Part shown: one piece after another, positions 1 through 9,811 of the stretch | Position numbering within the stretch: the first letter of the stretch is position 1 | Layout of the letters: every line of letters begins with the position of its first letter | NCBI GenBank assembly: GCA_039090855.1 | Contig: CM077011.1 | Coordinates: 22,817,001 to 22,881,000 of the forward strand | Direction: 5' to 3' | DNA from: Macrothele yani | Lineage: Eukaryota; Arthropoda; Arachnida; Araneae; Macrothelidae | Length of the DNA: 64,000 nt | The notes under the pieces: generated by a model | Seen by the model: the letters and a program-made list of their open reading frames with translations, nothing else | What the model was told of the DNA's origin: nothing | Database searches by the model: none | Made by a program: the position numbers and the translations under genes

Positions 1-475
1 ACGACTCATCGGAAAAGGCAATCGTTTACTAAACAGCGGAGGTCCAATTCTGATGCTGCCGTGTAATTGTAAGCGTTTTCTGTCAATACACCTTTGTTAG
101 CATAGGTGCAATGACCATCCGTCTGCATCGGAGCCCCGTACGCAGCAGGGTTCGCTGAACTGTCGTTTTAGACACACTTCCGGTAACCCCCTGATTCATT
201 CGGCCAGTGAGTTTCTCCATTGTAGCATGTCGATAGGCCCTCACGCACCTTCGATGTGGACGTTCACCTCTCACATCAATGGCACGTGGTGCTCCGAAGT
301 TTGCACGTCCCTTATTCGCTATGTTGCCATTTCTCCAATCACAACACACTTTAACCATAACAGCACGGGAACAGTCCACAGACTGCGCTGTTTCAGAAAT
401 ACTGCCACCCTTGCCCCGAAAGCCGATAATCATTCCTTTTTTTGCAAATGTGATAAGTCGCTCCTTTTTTCATGA
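1..475 (-). pseudogene. Tc1-like transposase, N-terminal part, runs off left edge
   Basis: Minus-strand remnant of a Tc1-like DDE transposase, the enzyme that would cut and paste its own element in the nucleus. An ATG near 475 opens the protein, but one indel is needed to join it to the helix-turn-helix part (MIIGFRGKGGSISETAQSVD), which is followed by an arginine-rich linker and a second DNA-binding half (TMEKLTGRMNQ). At the window edge the first catalytic-Asp block AFSDES is readable, so the catalytic domain lies outside to the left. Stops near 83 and in the linker make it non-functional. The same subfamily recurs at 12481. The element's right end is probably near 617, where a CACAGTCGAGTCACATTAT-like end is seen in reverse complement; its partner end is outside the window. 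Confidence 0.85.
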
Positions 476-617
476 CAGCAAGAGTGATATATTTTCAGAA
501 TGCATACAGAACACCTTATATACCCTCCAAGCCAGCTCACAATACGTACTTTCTTTGATTGGCCACGCGCTGTTGAAGTCAAAAGTAGGAGGTGCTTACA
601 ATAATGTGACTCGACTG

Positions 618-903
618 TGAATTTTTTGCCTTCTTTGTAGTGAAATGTTTGTAATTTTTTAATTTCTTGAATGACGACTGCAATTACTTCAGTAGATTCG
701 TTGTTGAAATGATCACTTTCTTCAAGAATTATAGACGAAAAATTGAAGTAAAATCCTTAGGATCCTCAGTAAAATCGTTAGGATTCATGATACTCGGGGA
801 GGACCTTAAAATGAAGCTTAATTCATGTGCAGTTATTTATACCATTTCGTATTTCATACACGCTTTATGGTATAATACGTAGAATAATTTAGCTAATTCA
901 TAT
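618..903. other. Unassigned AT-rich spacer
   Basis: No gene or repeat recognised. A short open frame (667-882) contains a local duplication (AAATCCTTAGGATCC-like, twice near 750-785) and resembles no family I know. Confidence 0.5.
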
Positions 904-983
904 ACAGCGGTTCGACAGAAGAATGTGAACACCTAGAAAAAAAAGATTTTAAGTATCAAATAGGGTGTGTGACCACGTTGGTG

Positions 984-2121
984 TCAAAGCTGCCTATATC
1001 CTCCTTGGAATGGACGCATACAAATTTGGGACTTGAGCAGTTCCTGCATGAAAAATGTTTTACACCATTCTTCATGCAGGAACTGCTCCAAGTCATTGAG
1101 AATTGCAGGAGGAGGATAACGGGATCTTACCCTGTTTTCCATCACAGCCCACAGTGGCTCGATTATGTTCAAGTGTGGTGATTAGGGAGGCAAAAAAAGG
1201 TGCAAAAGTTCGTCCTCATGTCCCTCAAACTTTTATTGGACCTTCCGAGCTCTGTGCATTGTCTTGATAGATAGCATCTCCTGCAGGAAACATAGCCTGA
1301 GTCATTGAATGGACTTGGTCTGCCAAAATGATTTCATACGCCCTGCCACTCGATTCGTCCTTTCAAGGGGATTAGGAAACTTTGCTGAAATCCACGATAT
1401 GACCGCCCAGAGTATGACAGAACCACCCCCATGCTGCACTGTTGGGAGCTGACAGTCTGGACTTTATGTTTCTGACGGTGTTCTCCAAAAGTAAACATGT
1501 CCTGCAGTGGGGAATAATGTGAATGTGGATTCATCCCACCACGTTACACGCTTCCAATCATCGGCAGTCTACGTTGTATGCTCCCACCATTACTGCAGTC
1601 GCCGACGTGCATTCACCCGTGTCACCAGAAGTTTTGCAATAGAAGCTGTGCCACGAATATTTTGTTCATGCAATTCCTGCGCGCTTCTTTCCTTGATACT
1701 GGGTTCTGGATATGAGCTCCGCACTTATTTTCCGCACCGCTGTCTTCTTATTACAGGTAATAATGCGCCTTAATGCTCTCCTATCTCTGTCGGTCAGGGT
1801 CGTTTTCCGGGCGCTCTTGTGTTTCGCAGACGAGGTTTTGCCACAAACACGGTATGCTAGCATGACGTTAGATACAGTAGCTCTGGACCCCCTCCCCCCA
1901 CTGTCCAGGCGACTGTTGACACGGAGGCACCAACTTGCTTGCCCCCAATAATTAGCCCTCTTTCGGAGTCCGTTAAGTCGCTCATTTCGTCGTCGCTCTG
2001 AAGGAAATTCAGACACTTTAAATGCACTTAAACAGAACTTTGAGGTTCTAAACAAAGCTTCTACAACCAAAAAGGCGATACTTTTCCGTATTGCAACGTA
2101 TGCAGCTGCATTAAAAACCAT
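984..2121 (-). pseudogene. Tc1-like transposase pseudogene
   Basis: Reading from right to left on the minus strand: an N-terminal winged-helix part with RKTTLTDRDRRALRRI (1666-2121); the first catalytic region WDESTFTLFPTAGHV and a GGGSV-like stretch (1334-1560), both broken by frameshifts; then LNIIEPLWAVMENR with the third catalytic Glu (984-1172). The second catalytic region (about 1200-1330) is too degraded to follow. The C-terminal 30 codons are scrambled by an inverted duplication at 1031-1093. Family membership is clear from the order of blocks; the gene is dead. Confidence 0.85.
1031..1093. repeat. Near-perfect inverted repeat inside transposase C-terminus
   Basis: Arms of about 27 bases (1031-1056 and 1066-1093), sharing AGCAGTTCCTGCATGAA and its complement, face each other across about 9 bases. 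One arm is ordinary transposase sequence (EQFLHEEW); the other is its reverse copy, so this is a local inverted duplication and not a regulatory hairpin. Confidence 0.9.
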
Positions 2122-2324
2122 GTCTCACAGCGTGGTGTTCGCCTCATTCTGGCCAACCCATGTATGATTAATCCATATTTAAGCTCTTCAAAAGTGCATT
2201 GAAAGTCCAAATAATAAGATTACAAAGTTGATTGGGCATTATACTACAAAATCACCGCAAAAATACAATCACGGACATTGAAATTTGCGCACCAAGAAGG
2301 AAGTATCGGATTGAACTGAGATTT

Positions 2325-3650
2325 TATGTATTTAATGATAAAGATGAATGATACACATGATGGCAAAAACAGAGCTACAGAATAATTACAGAGGGATCTG
2401 GGGCACACAGTCCGGTCGTCTTCAATAGTGCGTCGCCTCGTGAGGCGGTATATGCTGCAATACCGGCCGGCATGGAGGCAAACATACACCTGATGTTGTC
2501 CTGCGGCAGACTAGCCCACACGTGTTGAACGGTGTGCTCCAAATCCCGGATAATGTGGCACGGCAGCAGACGGCGTTTTAACCGGTTCCACACATGCTCA
2601 ATCGGGAACATGCCCGGAGAGAGCGAAGGCCATGGAAGTGTCTGGACTAGACGAAGGCAGTCCTGGGCAACCCAAGCCGTTTGCGGGTTAGCATTATCCT
2701 GCTGGTATAGCGCACCTGGAATCTAGGTCAGGAATGGGAACACATTGGGCCGTAGGATCTCATCCACTTACCGCTGGCCCGTCAATGATTTACTTATCAC
2801 TACTAAAGCTGATCGGTTATCGTAGACAATGGCTCCCGAGACCATAGTGCCTGCAGTGCAGGAAGTGTGACGGTCGATAGCAAGGTTCGGCTTTTGCCGT
2901 TGACCCGGGGAACTCCACACCCGGACACGATGATCATCTGTCCACAAAACGAAGCGGCACTCATAGCTAAACACCACACGTTACCAGCCTGTGCCGTTCC
3001 ACGTCGCTCTGACCTAGCACCTCTGCACACGGAGCCGGCGATGTTCCGGTGTTAATGGATGCACACGTAAGGGGTGCTGGAATCGCAGATTTGCTTTTGT
3101 GGGGCGTCGGAAAATGGTTCGGGGGCACACATAATCCGCTACATCTGCCTGTATAGTGGACCAGGTACCCGTGGGATCCGTTCGTGCCTGGCGCACGATC
3201 CGCAAATCCTCTCAACCGGTGATCCTCCGGGTCCGTCCGGAGCCGCTTCGCCGTGTGGCAGTGCCGTCACGTGTCCACTACTCCCAAAATAGTCGGACAG
3301 TACGGTCAGAACGATCCATCTGGCGGGCTGTACAGTGCGCCGACCACCCTGCGGTTTTCGGCCCGATGATCAGGCCTCTCTCAAAGTCCGTAAGTTGCGT
3401 AAATCGACGTCTCTGGCATCTACCCGGCATTCTTGTCAGCTTGTACTCTTGCTTGCGTCGGTCGGTGCTTTTTGCTCTCATGGGGCATCGACTACACGCT
3501 GATTTATACGGCTGCCGGTTCGTGCTTGCAACGCCACCACATGGTGTGCGGTCATGCCCAATCGTACCAAACGTGGATCATTTGCATACCAGCCTGCACT
3601 CTAGCTATTTGCGAAGCGTACTTATCATTAAAAATGTAGAAATAAATAAA
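2325..3650 (-). mobile_element. Tc1-like element, about 1.3 kb
   Basis: Short imperfect inverted ends are visible: TATTTAATGATAAAG near 2330-2344 against TTTTTAATGATAAG as the reverse complement of 3623-3636. They enclose a minus-strand transposase of a different Tc1 subfamily from its left neighbour. The exact ends are uncertain. Confidence 0.65.
2375..3481 (-). pseudogene. Tc1-like transposase pseudogene (LTDFERGLIIG subfamily)
   Basis: The N-terminal helix-turn-helix is well preserved at 3278-3481 (LTDFERGLIIGPKTAGWSAH, then ARQMDRSD). The second DNA-binding half with PLTPEHRRLRVQRC lies at 3014-3205. The first catalytic block at 2768-2977 reads FSYECRFVLWTDDHRVRVW, with Tyr where the family has the first catalytic Asp. 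The second block QQDNANPQTAW is readable near 2690, and the third is FPIEHVWNRLKRR (about 2600). It covers essentially the whole protein but needs several frameshifts. The Asp-to-Tyr change alone would abolish activity. Confidence 0.88.
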
Positions 3651-3669
3651 AACGTATTTTTCAAAAAAA

Positions 3670-3835
3670 AACTTGAGTAAATGAATAATGTCTTAAATGT
3701 TAAACATGTTTTTTGGGCAATGAGGTCGTCGCAGATTAATAAATACGTATATACTGAAAAATATTGAGCTTTGTGTTTTATCGAATATATGGTTATAAAT
3801 TTAACGACTGACTTAAAATGCGATTAATGTAATTA
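3670..3835 (-). repeat. Fragment of the foldback MITE seen whole at 12125
   Basis: This segment matches one arm end and the centre of the foldback element at 12125-12439 in opposite orientation: GAGGTCGTCGCAGATTAATAA, the TTTTATCRAATATATGG stretch and TTATAAATTTAA(C/G)GACTGAC are shared. Only about half an element is present. It establishes the foldback element as a family. Confidence 0.75.
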
Positions 3836-4062
3836 CTGACGTTAAAAAGGTGAAGGGAGAAAATGATTAAAATTTCATATAAAGTTGCACATAATTAGGG
3901 AAAACATCTGGAGTCGCCTTTCATTTTCCTTTATTAATCTCTCTTTTTTTTACTGTGAATGGTGAGGCTAAGCCCCTTGAATCTTAACTTCAAGTTTCAA
4001 GATCTTTGCTCGAAAGGGGAGGGGCGTTATTAGTCGCAGTATGCACAATTTCAGTCGCACGA
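3836..4062. other. Unassigned spacer
   Basis: AT-rich sequence with no recognisable coding or repeat structure. Confidence 0.4.
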
Positions 4063-5140
4063 GCCCTTACTGCTATGGAGTGCTACTAAAAATATGATAA
4101 TACGCCATGCCACAATGCTCGGATTGTCACACATTGCTTCCGGGAGCATGATTGTGACTTCAAAGCGCTAAAAGTCCCCCACAGTCCCCACATCTTAACA
4201 TAGTTGAACATTTGTGAGATGAGATTGTCAGATCCATTTGCAACAAAGATCCTTTTCCACCGAACAACTGATGGTAGCCATCACAGTCCTCAGATCTTAC
4301 CACAGAACAACTGATGGGACGTCTCCCTCAATCCCCAGATTTTAACACAGTTGAACATTTGTGAGATGAGATTGTCAGATCCATTTGCAACAAAGATCCT
4401 TTTCCACCGAACAACTGATGGTAGCCATCACAGTACTCAGATCTCAACACAGAACAACTGATGGGACGTCCCCCTCAATCCCCAGATTTTAACACAGTTG
4501 AACATTTGTGAGATGAGATTGTCAGATCCATTTGCAACAAAGATCCTTTTCCACCGAACAACTGATGGTACGCCATCACAGTCCCCATATCTTAACACAG
4601 AACAACTAATGGTACGTCCCCCACAGTCCCCAGATTTTAACACAGTTGAACATTTGTGAGATGAGATTGTCAGATCCATTTGCAACAAAGATGCTTTTCC
4701 ACCGAACAACTGATGGTACGCCATCACAGTCCCCATATCTTAACACAGAACAACTAATGGTACGTCCCCCACAGTCCCCAGATTTTAACACAGTTGAACA
4801 TTTGTGAGATGAGATTGTCAGAGCCATTTGCAACAAAGATGCTTTTCCACCGAACAACTGATGGTACGCCATCACAGTCCCCATATCTTAACACAGAACA
4901 ACTGATGGTACGTCCCCCACAGTCCCCAGATTTTAACACAGTTGAACATATGTTAGATGAGATTGTCAGAGCCATTTGCAACAAAGATCCTTTTCCACCG
5001 AACAACTGATGGTAAGCCATCACATCCTCATGGATGAACAAACCAGTAGAAGTGTATGAGCACCTCGTGGAATCCATGCCACATCGAATCGAGGGATTTT
5101 CGAAGGTCAAGGGTCGCCTAACACGCCATTAGGTAGGTGT
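4063..5140 (+). pseudogene. Tc1-like transposase C-terminal part, inflated by an internal tandem array
   Basis: The plus strand opens with the region of the second catalytic Asp (NTPCHNARIVTHCFREHD, about 4098-4152), passes into SPHLNIVEHL-DEIVRSICNK with the third catalytic Glu (about 4180-4240), and finishes after the array with VYEHLVESMPHRIEGFSK (5050-5110), a stop and a GTAGGTGTTCCTAATAA end typical of Tc1 3' ends (about 5133). In a normal element these last two blocks are nearly adjacent; here about 790 extra bases of 148-bp repeats separate them. Everything before the second catalytic Asp is missing. Confidence 0.85.
4172..5027 (+). repeat. 148-bp tandem array made of transposase codons, about 6 copies
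   Basis: GTTGAACATTTG-type landmarks occur at 4203, 4350, 4497, 4645, 4793 and 4941, spacings of 147, 147, 148, 148 and 148. Each unit carries the codons for SPDFNTVEH-LDEIVRAICNK, the block around the catalytic Glu, followed by a half-related segment (CAGTCCCCATATCTTAACAC resembles CAGTCCCCAGATTTTAACAC), so the unit itself looks like an older internal duplication. The later copies are more alike than the first two. Confidence 0.93.
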
Positions 5141-5149
5141 TCCTAATAA

Positions 5150-6003
5150 TGTTCTACTAAATTGTATAAATCCGTATTAAAACAGAAAGAACTACAATTC
5201 ATTTGATCAAGCCGATTCCAATGTAGAACGGCTTGATCATTATACAAAAGACGTTACGAAATGAGTCAGTTTAATAATTTTGGTGAAAAATTATCTCTAT
5301 CTTTCATGACGTTTAAAAAAGATTTTTCTCACACTTGAAAAGGCATAAGAATTGCCATTGAAAGAAAAAAATATCTGGCCATTAAAGCAGTAATATCATC
5401 GTAAGCTTCTAAAATTCCTAGCTGAAGCCACGAAAGATATCTTCGAGATATTAGAACGTTGAATCCCATAAAACTGAAGAACGTAGTGTGTTCGACGGTT
5501 CAAGAGTGGGATAAAATCGAACAAGGTACTCTGTCAAAATCAGAGCGACAGCTTCTTCCAGGAAACAATGCCAAACAAGGCTGTCGGAGTTGCGAAGAAT
5601 AAGACGAGCGTGAACATTGCCATTACCGAAACAGTTATTCAGAATGCTGAAATGCGAAATGCAAATGATAAAGGAGTGGATGATAAAAGAAATAGTAGGA
5701 GCTTTCTGGAACTGTCATTATTGATTTTGTAAATCATAGTCAACAGGACGATGAAGCAGTAAAGGTGGTGAGAAAAAGTCGCACAGAATGCAAGGAATCG
5801 TGCAAGGCAGCTTTTACTTTTACGGAAACAAAATGAAGGGGATTGGGATATATTCCGTAATATTCAAATTTTGAATGCCATTGCAGTTAGAAGGAGGAAG
5901 TGAATCTGATATACAAAATGAAATCGAGTCGGGTTTTTTTCACTGATCAGATATTTTCAAAACACTTTAGCTTACTTCTTAATCTTTGCGCATTATTGTC
6001 CTG
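5150..6003. other. Unassigned region with one small hairpin
   Basis: No recognised gene. An 11-bp stem TGATCAAGCCG (5204-5214) pairs with 5229-5239 across 14 bases. The lysine-rich reading near 5570-5700 is not long or conserved-looking enough to call a gene. Confidence 0.5.
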
Positions 6004-6514
6004 TAAATGCAGTTGATCAAAATAATGGAAACAAAGACTGAGACTGGAGTACACGCAAAGAGCAGTATGTAAATCACAGGAATGACGTCACCCGCGATGT
6101 AAGGTATATAAAGGGATGCAGTACGATACGTATTCTGTGTGTGATGTTTTTTTTATCAGGTTCCCCCTTTCTCGTGTCCTTCCCTTCTTTTCCCCCTGTA
6201 CTCATCTGTGGCAGCGGTGTACCGGGCATTTTTCTGCGGAGAGAAATATCGCTCGGAACGGCTTGTTGTTACAGGTAAGTATGTGCTTATAACTTCACTA
6301 CTTAACGGGAAACCGTTTACTCCTTGTGCTCTAATATTTCCATACTTTTCTTTCGTGCTATTCTATCCTAATTGTCTTAGATTTTCTTTCACCTGCCAAA
6401 AGGCGCATTGCGCTGTGGGTTCGGGTCTCTCAACCTAAATTAGGAACTCCCCCCTCCCACCTTTTTTTTGTCGGCTATCACGTAGCAGTGTTACAGTCGC
6501 AGGTAAAATAGCTG

Positions 6515-6931
6515 TTGCGGAGTAATTGTCGACAATATCAGATCTCAGTAATCACAAAAAAGTATGACAGTTTTTGCGTGTTTTCCGGAGTGATAACCAG
6601 AACGGCGGAAATGGTAGGTGAAAAACGAGGGACTGTATCCAAGATATCTACTGCCAACCAACGACACGGCGTGGCCTCAAATGTGCAAACTGCGGACGCC
6701 GTACGATATCAACTAGGTATAGGCGAACCTTGGGCATGGATTGTCCAACGGAATCACAAGATCACGATACCGCAAATAGCAGCAGACTTGAACTCTAGTC
6801 AAAATAATCCCTTTTCCGTCATAAAAGTTTGCTGGAAACTCTATCGTACCGGTACTTGGGATGGTGCTGCAATCCAAACCTCTGATTACCAATATTAACG
6901 CAACGAAACGTGTAAGGTGGTGCAAAGAACA
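6515..6931 (+). pseudogene. Tc1-like transposase, N-terminal half
   Basis: Helix-turn-helix region with TRTAEMVGEKRGTVSKI and RIVQRNHKITIPQIAADLNS-like reading, running to KRVRWCKEQQ at the insertion point. Frameshifts are needed near 6870. The protein resumes at 9812 with NWDANDWRGVTW, which is the expected next block, so the insertion fell inside one contiguous coding region. Confidence 0.85.
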
Positions 6932-7140
6932 ACAAATTAGTAAAATCGTGCAATGCATTGATTATGATACGCTTTCCAACATACCAGAAACCTTTACTCC
7001 ATTTATTACTCAAGTTATGAGGATAATGGCTGTAGAATAAATTTCGCTCTTATGAACCGACCTTTGACCCTATTTCGATGATATTCAACAGAACCGGTAA
7101 AGTATACTTCCGGAACAACATGAAAAGTTTTGTCTCAATC

Positions 7141-7420
7141 GAAGCATTTTTACGTAAGTCATAACGCATAAGGGCAACGGAATGGATCCCGATCCTACGT
7201 CCTGACCTTTGATCCCATTTCACCCATTTTCAATAGGGTTCTTTCCCAGATAGTCCCCTACTACATACTAAAATTTCATCGAAGCATTTTTACGTAAGTC
7301 ATAACGCATAAGGGCAACGGAATGGATCCCGATCCTACGTCCTGACCTTTGATCCCATTTCACCCATTTTCAATAGGGTTCTTTCCCAGATAGTCCCCTA
7401 CTACATACTAAAATTTCATC
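7141..7420. repeat. Exact 140-bp tandem duplication of a monomer
   Basis: Bases 7141-7280 are repeated, as far as I can read without any difference, at 7281-7420. Neighbouring monomers differ at many places, so this copy is recent or an assembly effect. Confidence 0.9.
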
Positions 7421-7633
7421 GAAATCGAACCATTTTTACGCCAGTTATGGCGCATAAGGGCAAATATCAGGAACACCGAGCATCGCTCGGGTAAAGGGGG
7501 ATGAGGGAAGGCACAATTTTTTTTTATATGTTATTTCCAAGTATTGTAATGCTAAGTCTAAACCATCAAGATTAATAATGATAGACAAATTAGAGACAAA
7601 TTAATAAATAAATACATCGCTCGTTCCACGTTC

Positions 7634-8125
7634 GATATCTAGCCGAGCGCGTTACATATACGCCACGAGAGTTCTGTTGGTTCAATTCCACAGCGGTGGC
7701 TGAAAAACAATTTTTCGGATGATGTGTGTTTCTGGAATGTGGAAAGAGCGATGTATTTATTTATTAACTGTCGCCACGTATTTGGAGTATTTTCACCTTG
7801 GATCTCGCCCTTTGGATTTAACTGCTATTATATATATATAGCTAATGCCGTTCATGCCCACCAGATGGAGACGTCTCAGTAGCTGAGCCCATCTTACGGA
7901 TTTATGATGTCAGAAGCTGATATAAAAACACACATAGCACCGTGGATTGTTGGCCACCGTGGCGTATATGTAACGCGCTCGGCTAGATATCGAGAGTTCT
8001 GTTGGTTCAATTCCACAGCGGCGACTGAAAAACAATTTTTCGGATGCTGTGTGTTTCTGGAACGTGGAAAGAGCGATGTATTTATTTATTAACTATCGCC
8101 ATGAATTTGGAGTATTTTCACCTTA
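7634..8125. repeat. 33-bp perfect inverted repeat plus about 130-bp direct repeat
   Basis: 7634-7666 is the exact reverse complement of 7959-7991. Immediately inside or after each arm begins the same direct block (GAGAGTTCTGTTGGTTCAAT to GTATTTATTTATTAACT), at 7667-7800 and 7991-8125. The direct block includes a B-box-like GGTTCAATTCC and the GGAAAGAGCGATG tail also seen in the tRNA-headed repeat at 42.1-42.9 kb, so it is a decayed copy of that family, rearranged. Confidence 0.85.
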
Positions 8126-8254
8126 GAGACAAATTAATTTAGAATAAACATCAAAACAAAGATGAATGATAATTTTTTATTTGTGTTAGAGTAAGAAATT
8201 TTTTTTAATTGTTTTTATTTTTCTGAACATGAAACAACAAACAATAAATATTAA

Positions 8255-8280
8255 CATGGGGTTCTTCATCGAACCCCATG
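8255..8280. repeat. Perfect 10-bp hairpin
   Basis: CATGGGGTTC (8255-8264), loop TTCATC, GAACCCCATG (8271-8280). It lies just beyond the stop-codon side of the minus-strand open frame at 8365-8655. Whether it matters for RNA 3' ends is not testable from sequence alone. Confidence 0.85.
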
Positions 8281-8364
8281 GTAACATTGGTTCTTCATCG
8301 CTGTCTATTTATTCGCAGCATTTGATCGAGGTTTTCTTCCGATGCTCCTCGCCATAGCTGCATA

Positions 8365-8655
8365 TTAATTTGCCGCATTTGGCCGCTGTCTATTAATTCG
8401 CCGCATTTGATTGAGGTTTTCTTCCATGCTCCTCGCTTTAGCTGCTCGGAATGGTCTTTTTGTAGGCTGATCATCTTCCAATGGAAGGTCATGTGTTTCG
8501 AGACTGGAATATGATAGGAAACCATCGGCTCTTGAATGTCCAAACTGTTCCATATTTATTTCTTCCGCTTGTTCTTGTTCCAACAGTGCCGTATTCTTCT
8601 TATTAAAGTTGAAACGTGCACGTTTCGTAGGGGTCGAACAGTCATATTTTTATAT
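8365..8655 (-). CDS. Uncharacterised open frame inside the composite element
   Basis: An open minus-strand frame of about 95 codons with no ATG at its upstream end. It reads through TPTKRARFNFNKKN, EQEQAEEINMEQFG, SYSSLETHDLPLEDDQPTKR and ENLNQMRRINRQRPNAAN, then stops at 8365. The composition (acidic then Arg-rich) looks protein-like, but I recognise no domain. An 85-bp direct duplication (8299-8383 and 8384-8460) repeats its last 25 codons in a shifted frame after the stop. It may be a captured host or transposon exon; it is absent from the short copy at 38.6 kb. Confidence 0.35.
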
Positions 8656-8925
8656 TTTTTGACCATTCAAGTGACACTCTGTTAATAGTAATTAATAATA
8701 ATGAACTAATCATATTTTAGCACAGCGGATACGCTCGTCATCAAGTGACTATTCAAAAATGTATTAAAAAGAATGATGTATTAAGTTTAAATTTTGAAGG
8801 GAAAAACATGCGAAATCAGCGTTCCGGTGCTTATACTGTACTACGCATCAACTCCAAGCAAGTGGCATAACTCACTTTTTGTTCTAGAAGAAAATGGAAG
8901 TAATGCGTAATACGCACACAACGCC

Positions 8926-9070
8926 TGACGTCATGAGATTGGTAGTCGCGAGAGTGTGACGTCATGAAACTTTAATAGGATCCACAAACAACGCGTAACG
9001 TAATGAGGCAGATGGCGTGACCGCACGCCAACATCTCAATCGTGAGTCGATCGCGAGAGTGTGACGTCAT
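8926..9070. promoter_or_regulatory. Three perfect TGACGTCA palindromes (CRE-like)
   Basis: TGACGTCA occurs at 8926-8933, 8957-8964 and 9062-9069; two of them are within the same longer repeat CGCGAGAGTGTGACGTCAT. TGACGTCA is the known full CREB/ATF site. Function here is only inferred, and the motif may simply be part of a repeat unit. Confidence 0.4.
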
Positions 9071-9811
9071 AAGATTTCTAAGAATGGGAAACGTTAGCAG
9101 GACGACGCCACGACACTAAAAACGTGGTAACTCAGGGTGGTTATTTAACTTACAAAACGAAGTTTTCCAAAGTCGAGATCAAGCTAAATCGATTTCTAGT
9201 ACCAGAAAACGCTAGGTTAACCACTTTCAGCAAAATCCTTAGAGCAGTTTTCAAAATACAATTTACATATACACTGTACAAGAATTGCTCCTTTAATAAG
9301 ATGCGATGGAATGCATCCCGCTCCTACGTCCTGACCGTTGACCCCACTTCACCCATTTTCAATAGGGTTCGTTCCCAGGTGGTCCTGTACGACTTACTAC
9401 AATTTCATTGAAATCGAACCATATTTACGCAAGTTATGACGCATAAGGGCAATGGAATGCATCCCGCTCCTATGCCCTGACCTTTGACCTAACTTCCCCC
9501 ATTTTCAATAGGGTTTTTCCACAGGTGGTCCATTACCACATACTAAAATGTCATTGAAATCGAACCATATTTACGCAAGTTATGACGCATAAGGGCAATG
9601 AAATGAATTCCTCTACTCTGTCATCACTTTTGACACCATGTCACCCATTTTCAATAGGGTTCGTCCCCAGGTGGTCCCCTACCACATGCTACAATTTCAT
9701 CGAAATCGAACCATTTTTGTGCGAGTTATCGTGCGGACAGGCTGACGGACAGACAGACGGACGGACAAAGCTGGAGCATATACGATTCTTCAACCTACGG
9801 TTGGAAAGCGT

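Larger units (their letters stand above)
904..2163 (-). mobile_element. Tc1-like element, about 1.26 kb, with degenerate TIRs
   Basis: The ends are similar inverted repeats. The left end at 906-936 reads GGTTCGACAGAAGAATGTG followed by AACACC. The reverse complement of 2130-2163 reads GGGTTGGCCAGAATGAGGCG followed by AACACC. Between them lies a minus-strand Tc1-type transposase spread over three frames. The length is normal for a Tc1 element. It abuts a second Tc1-like element on the right. Confidence 0.75.
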
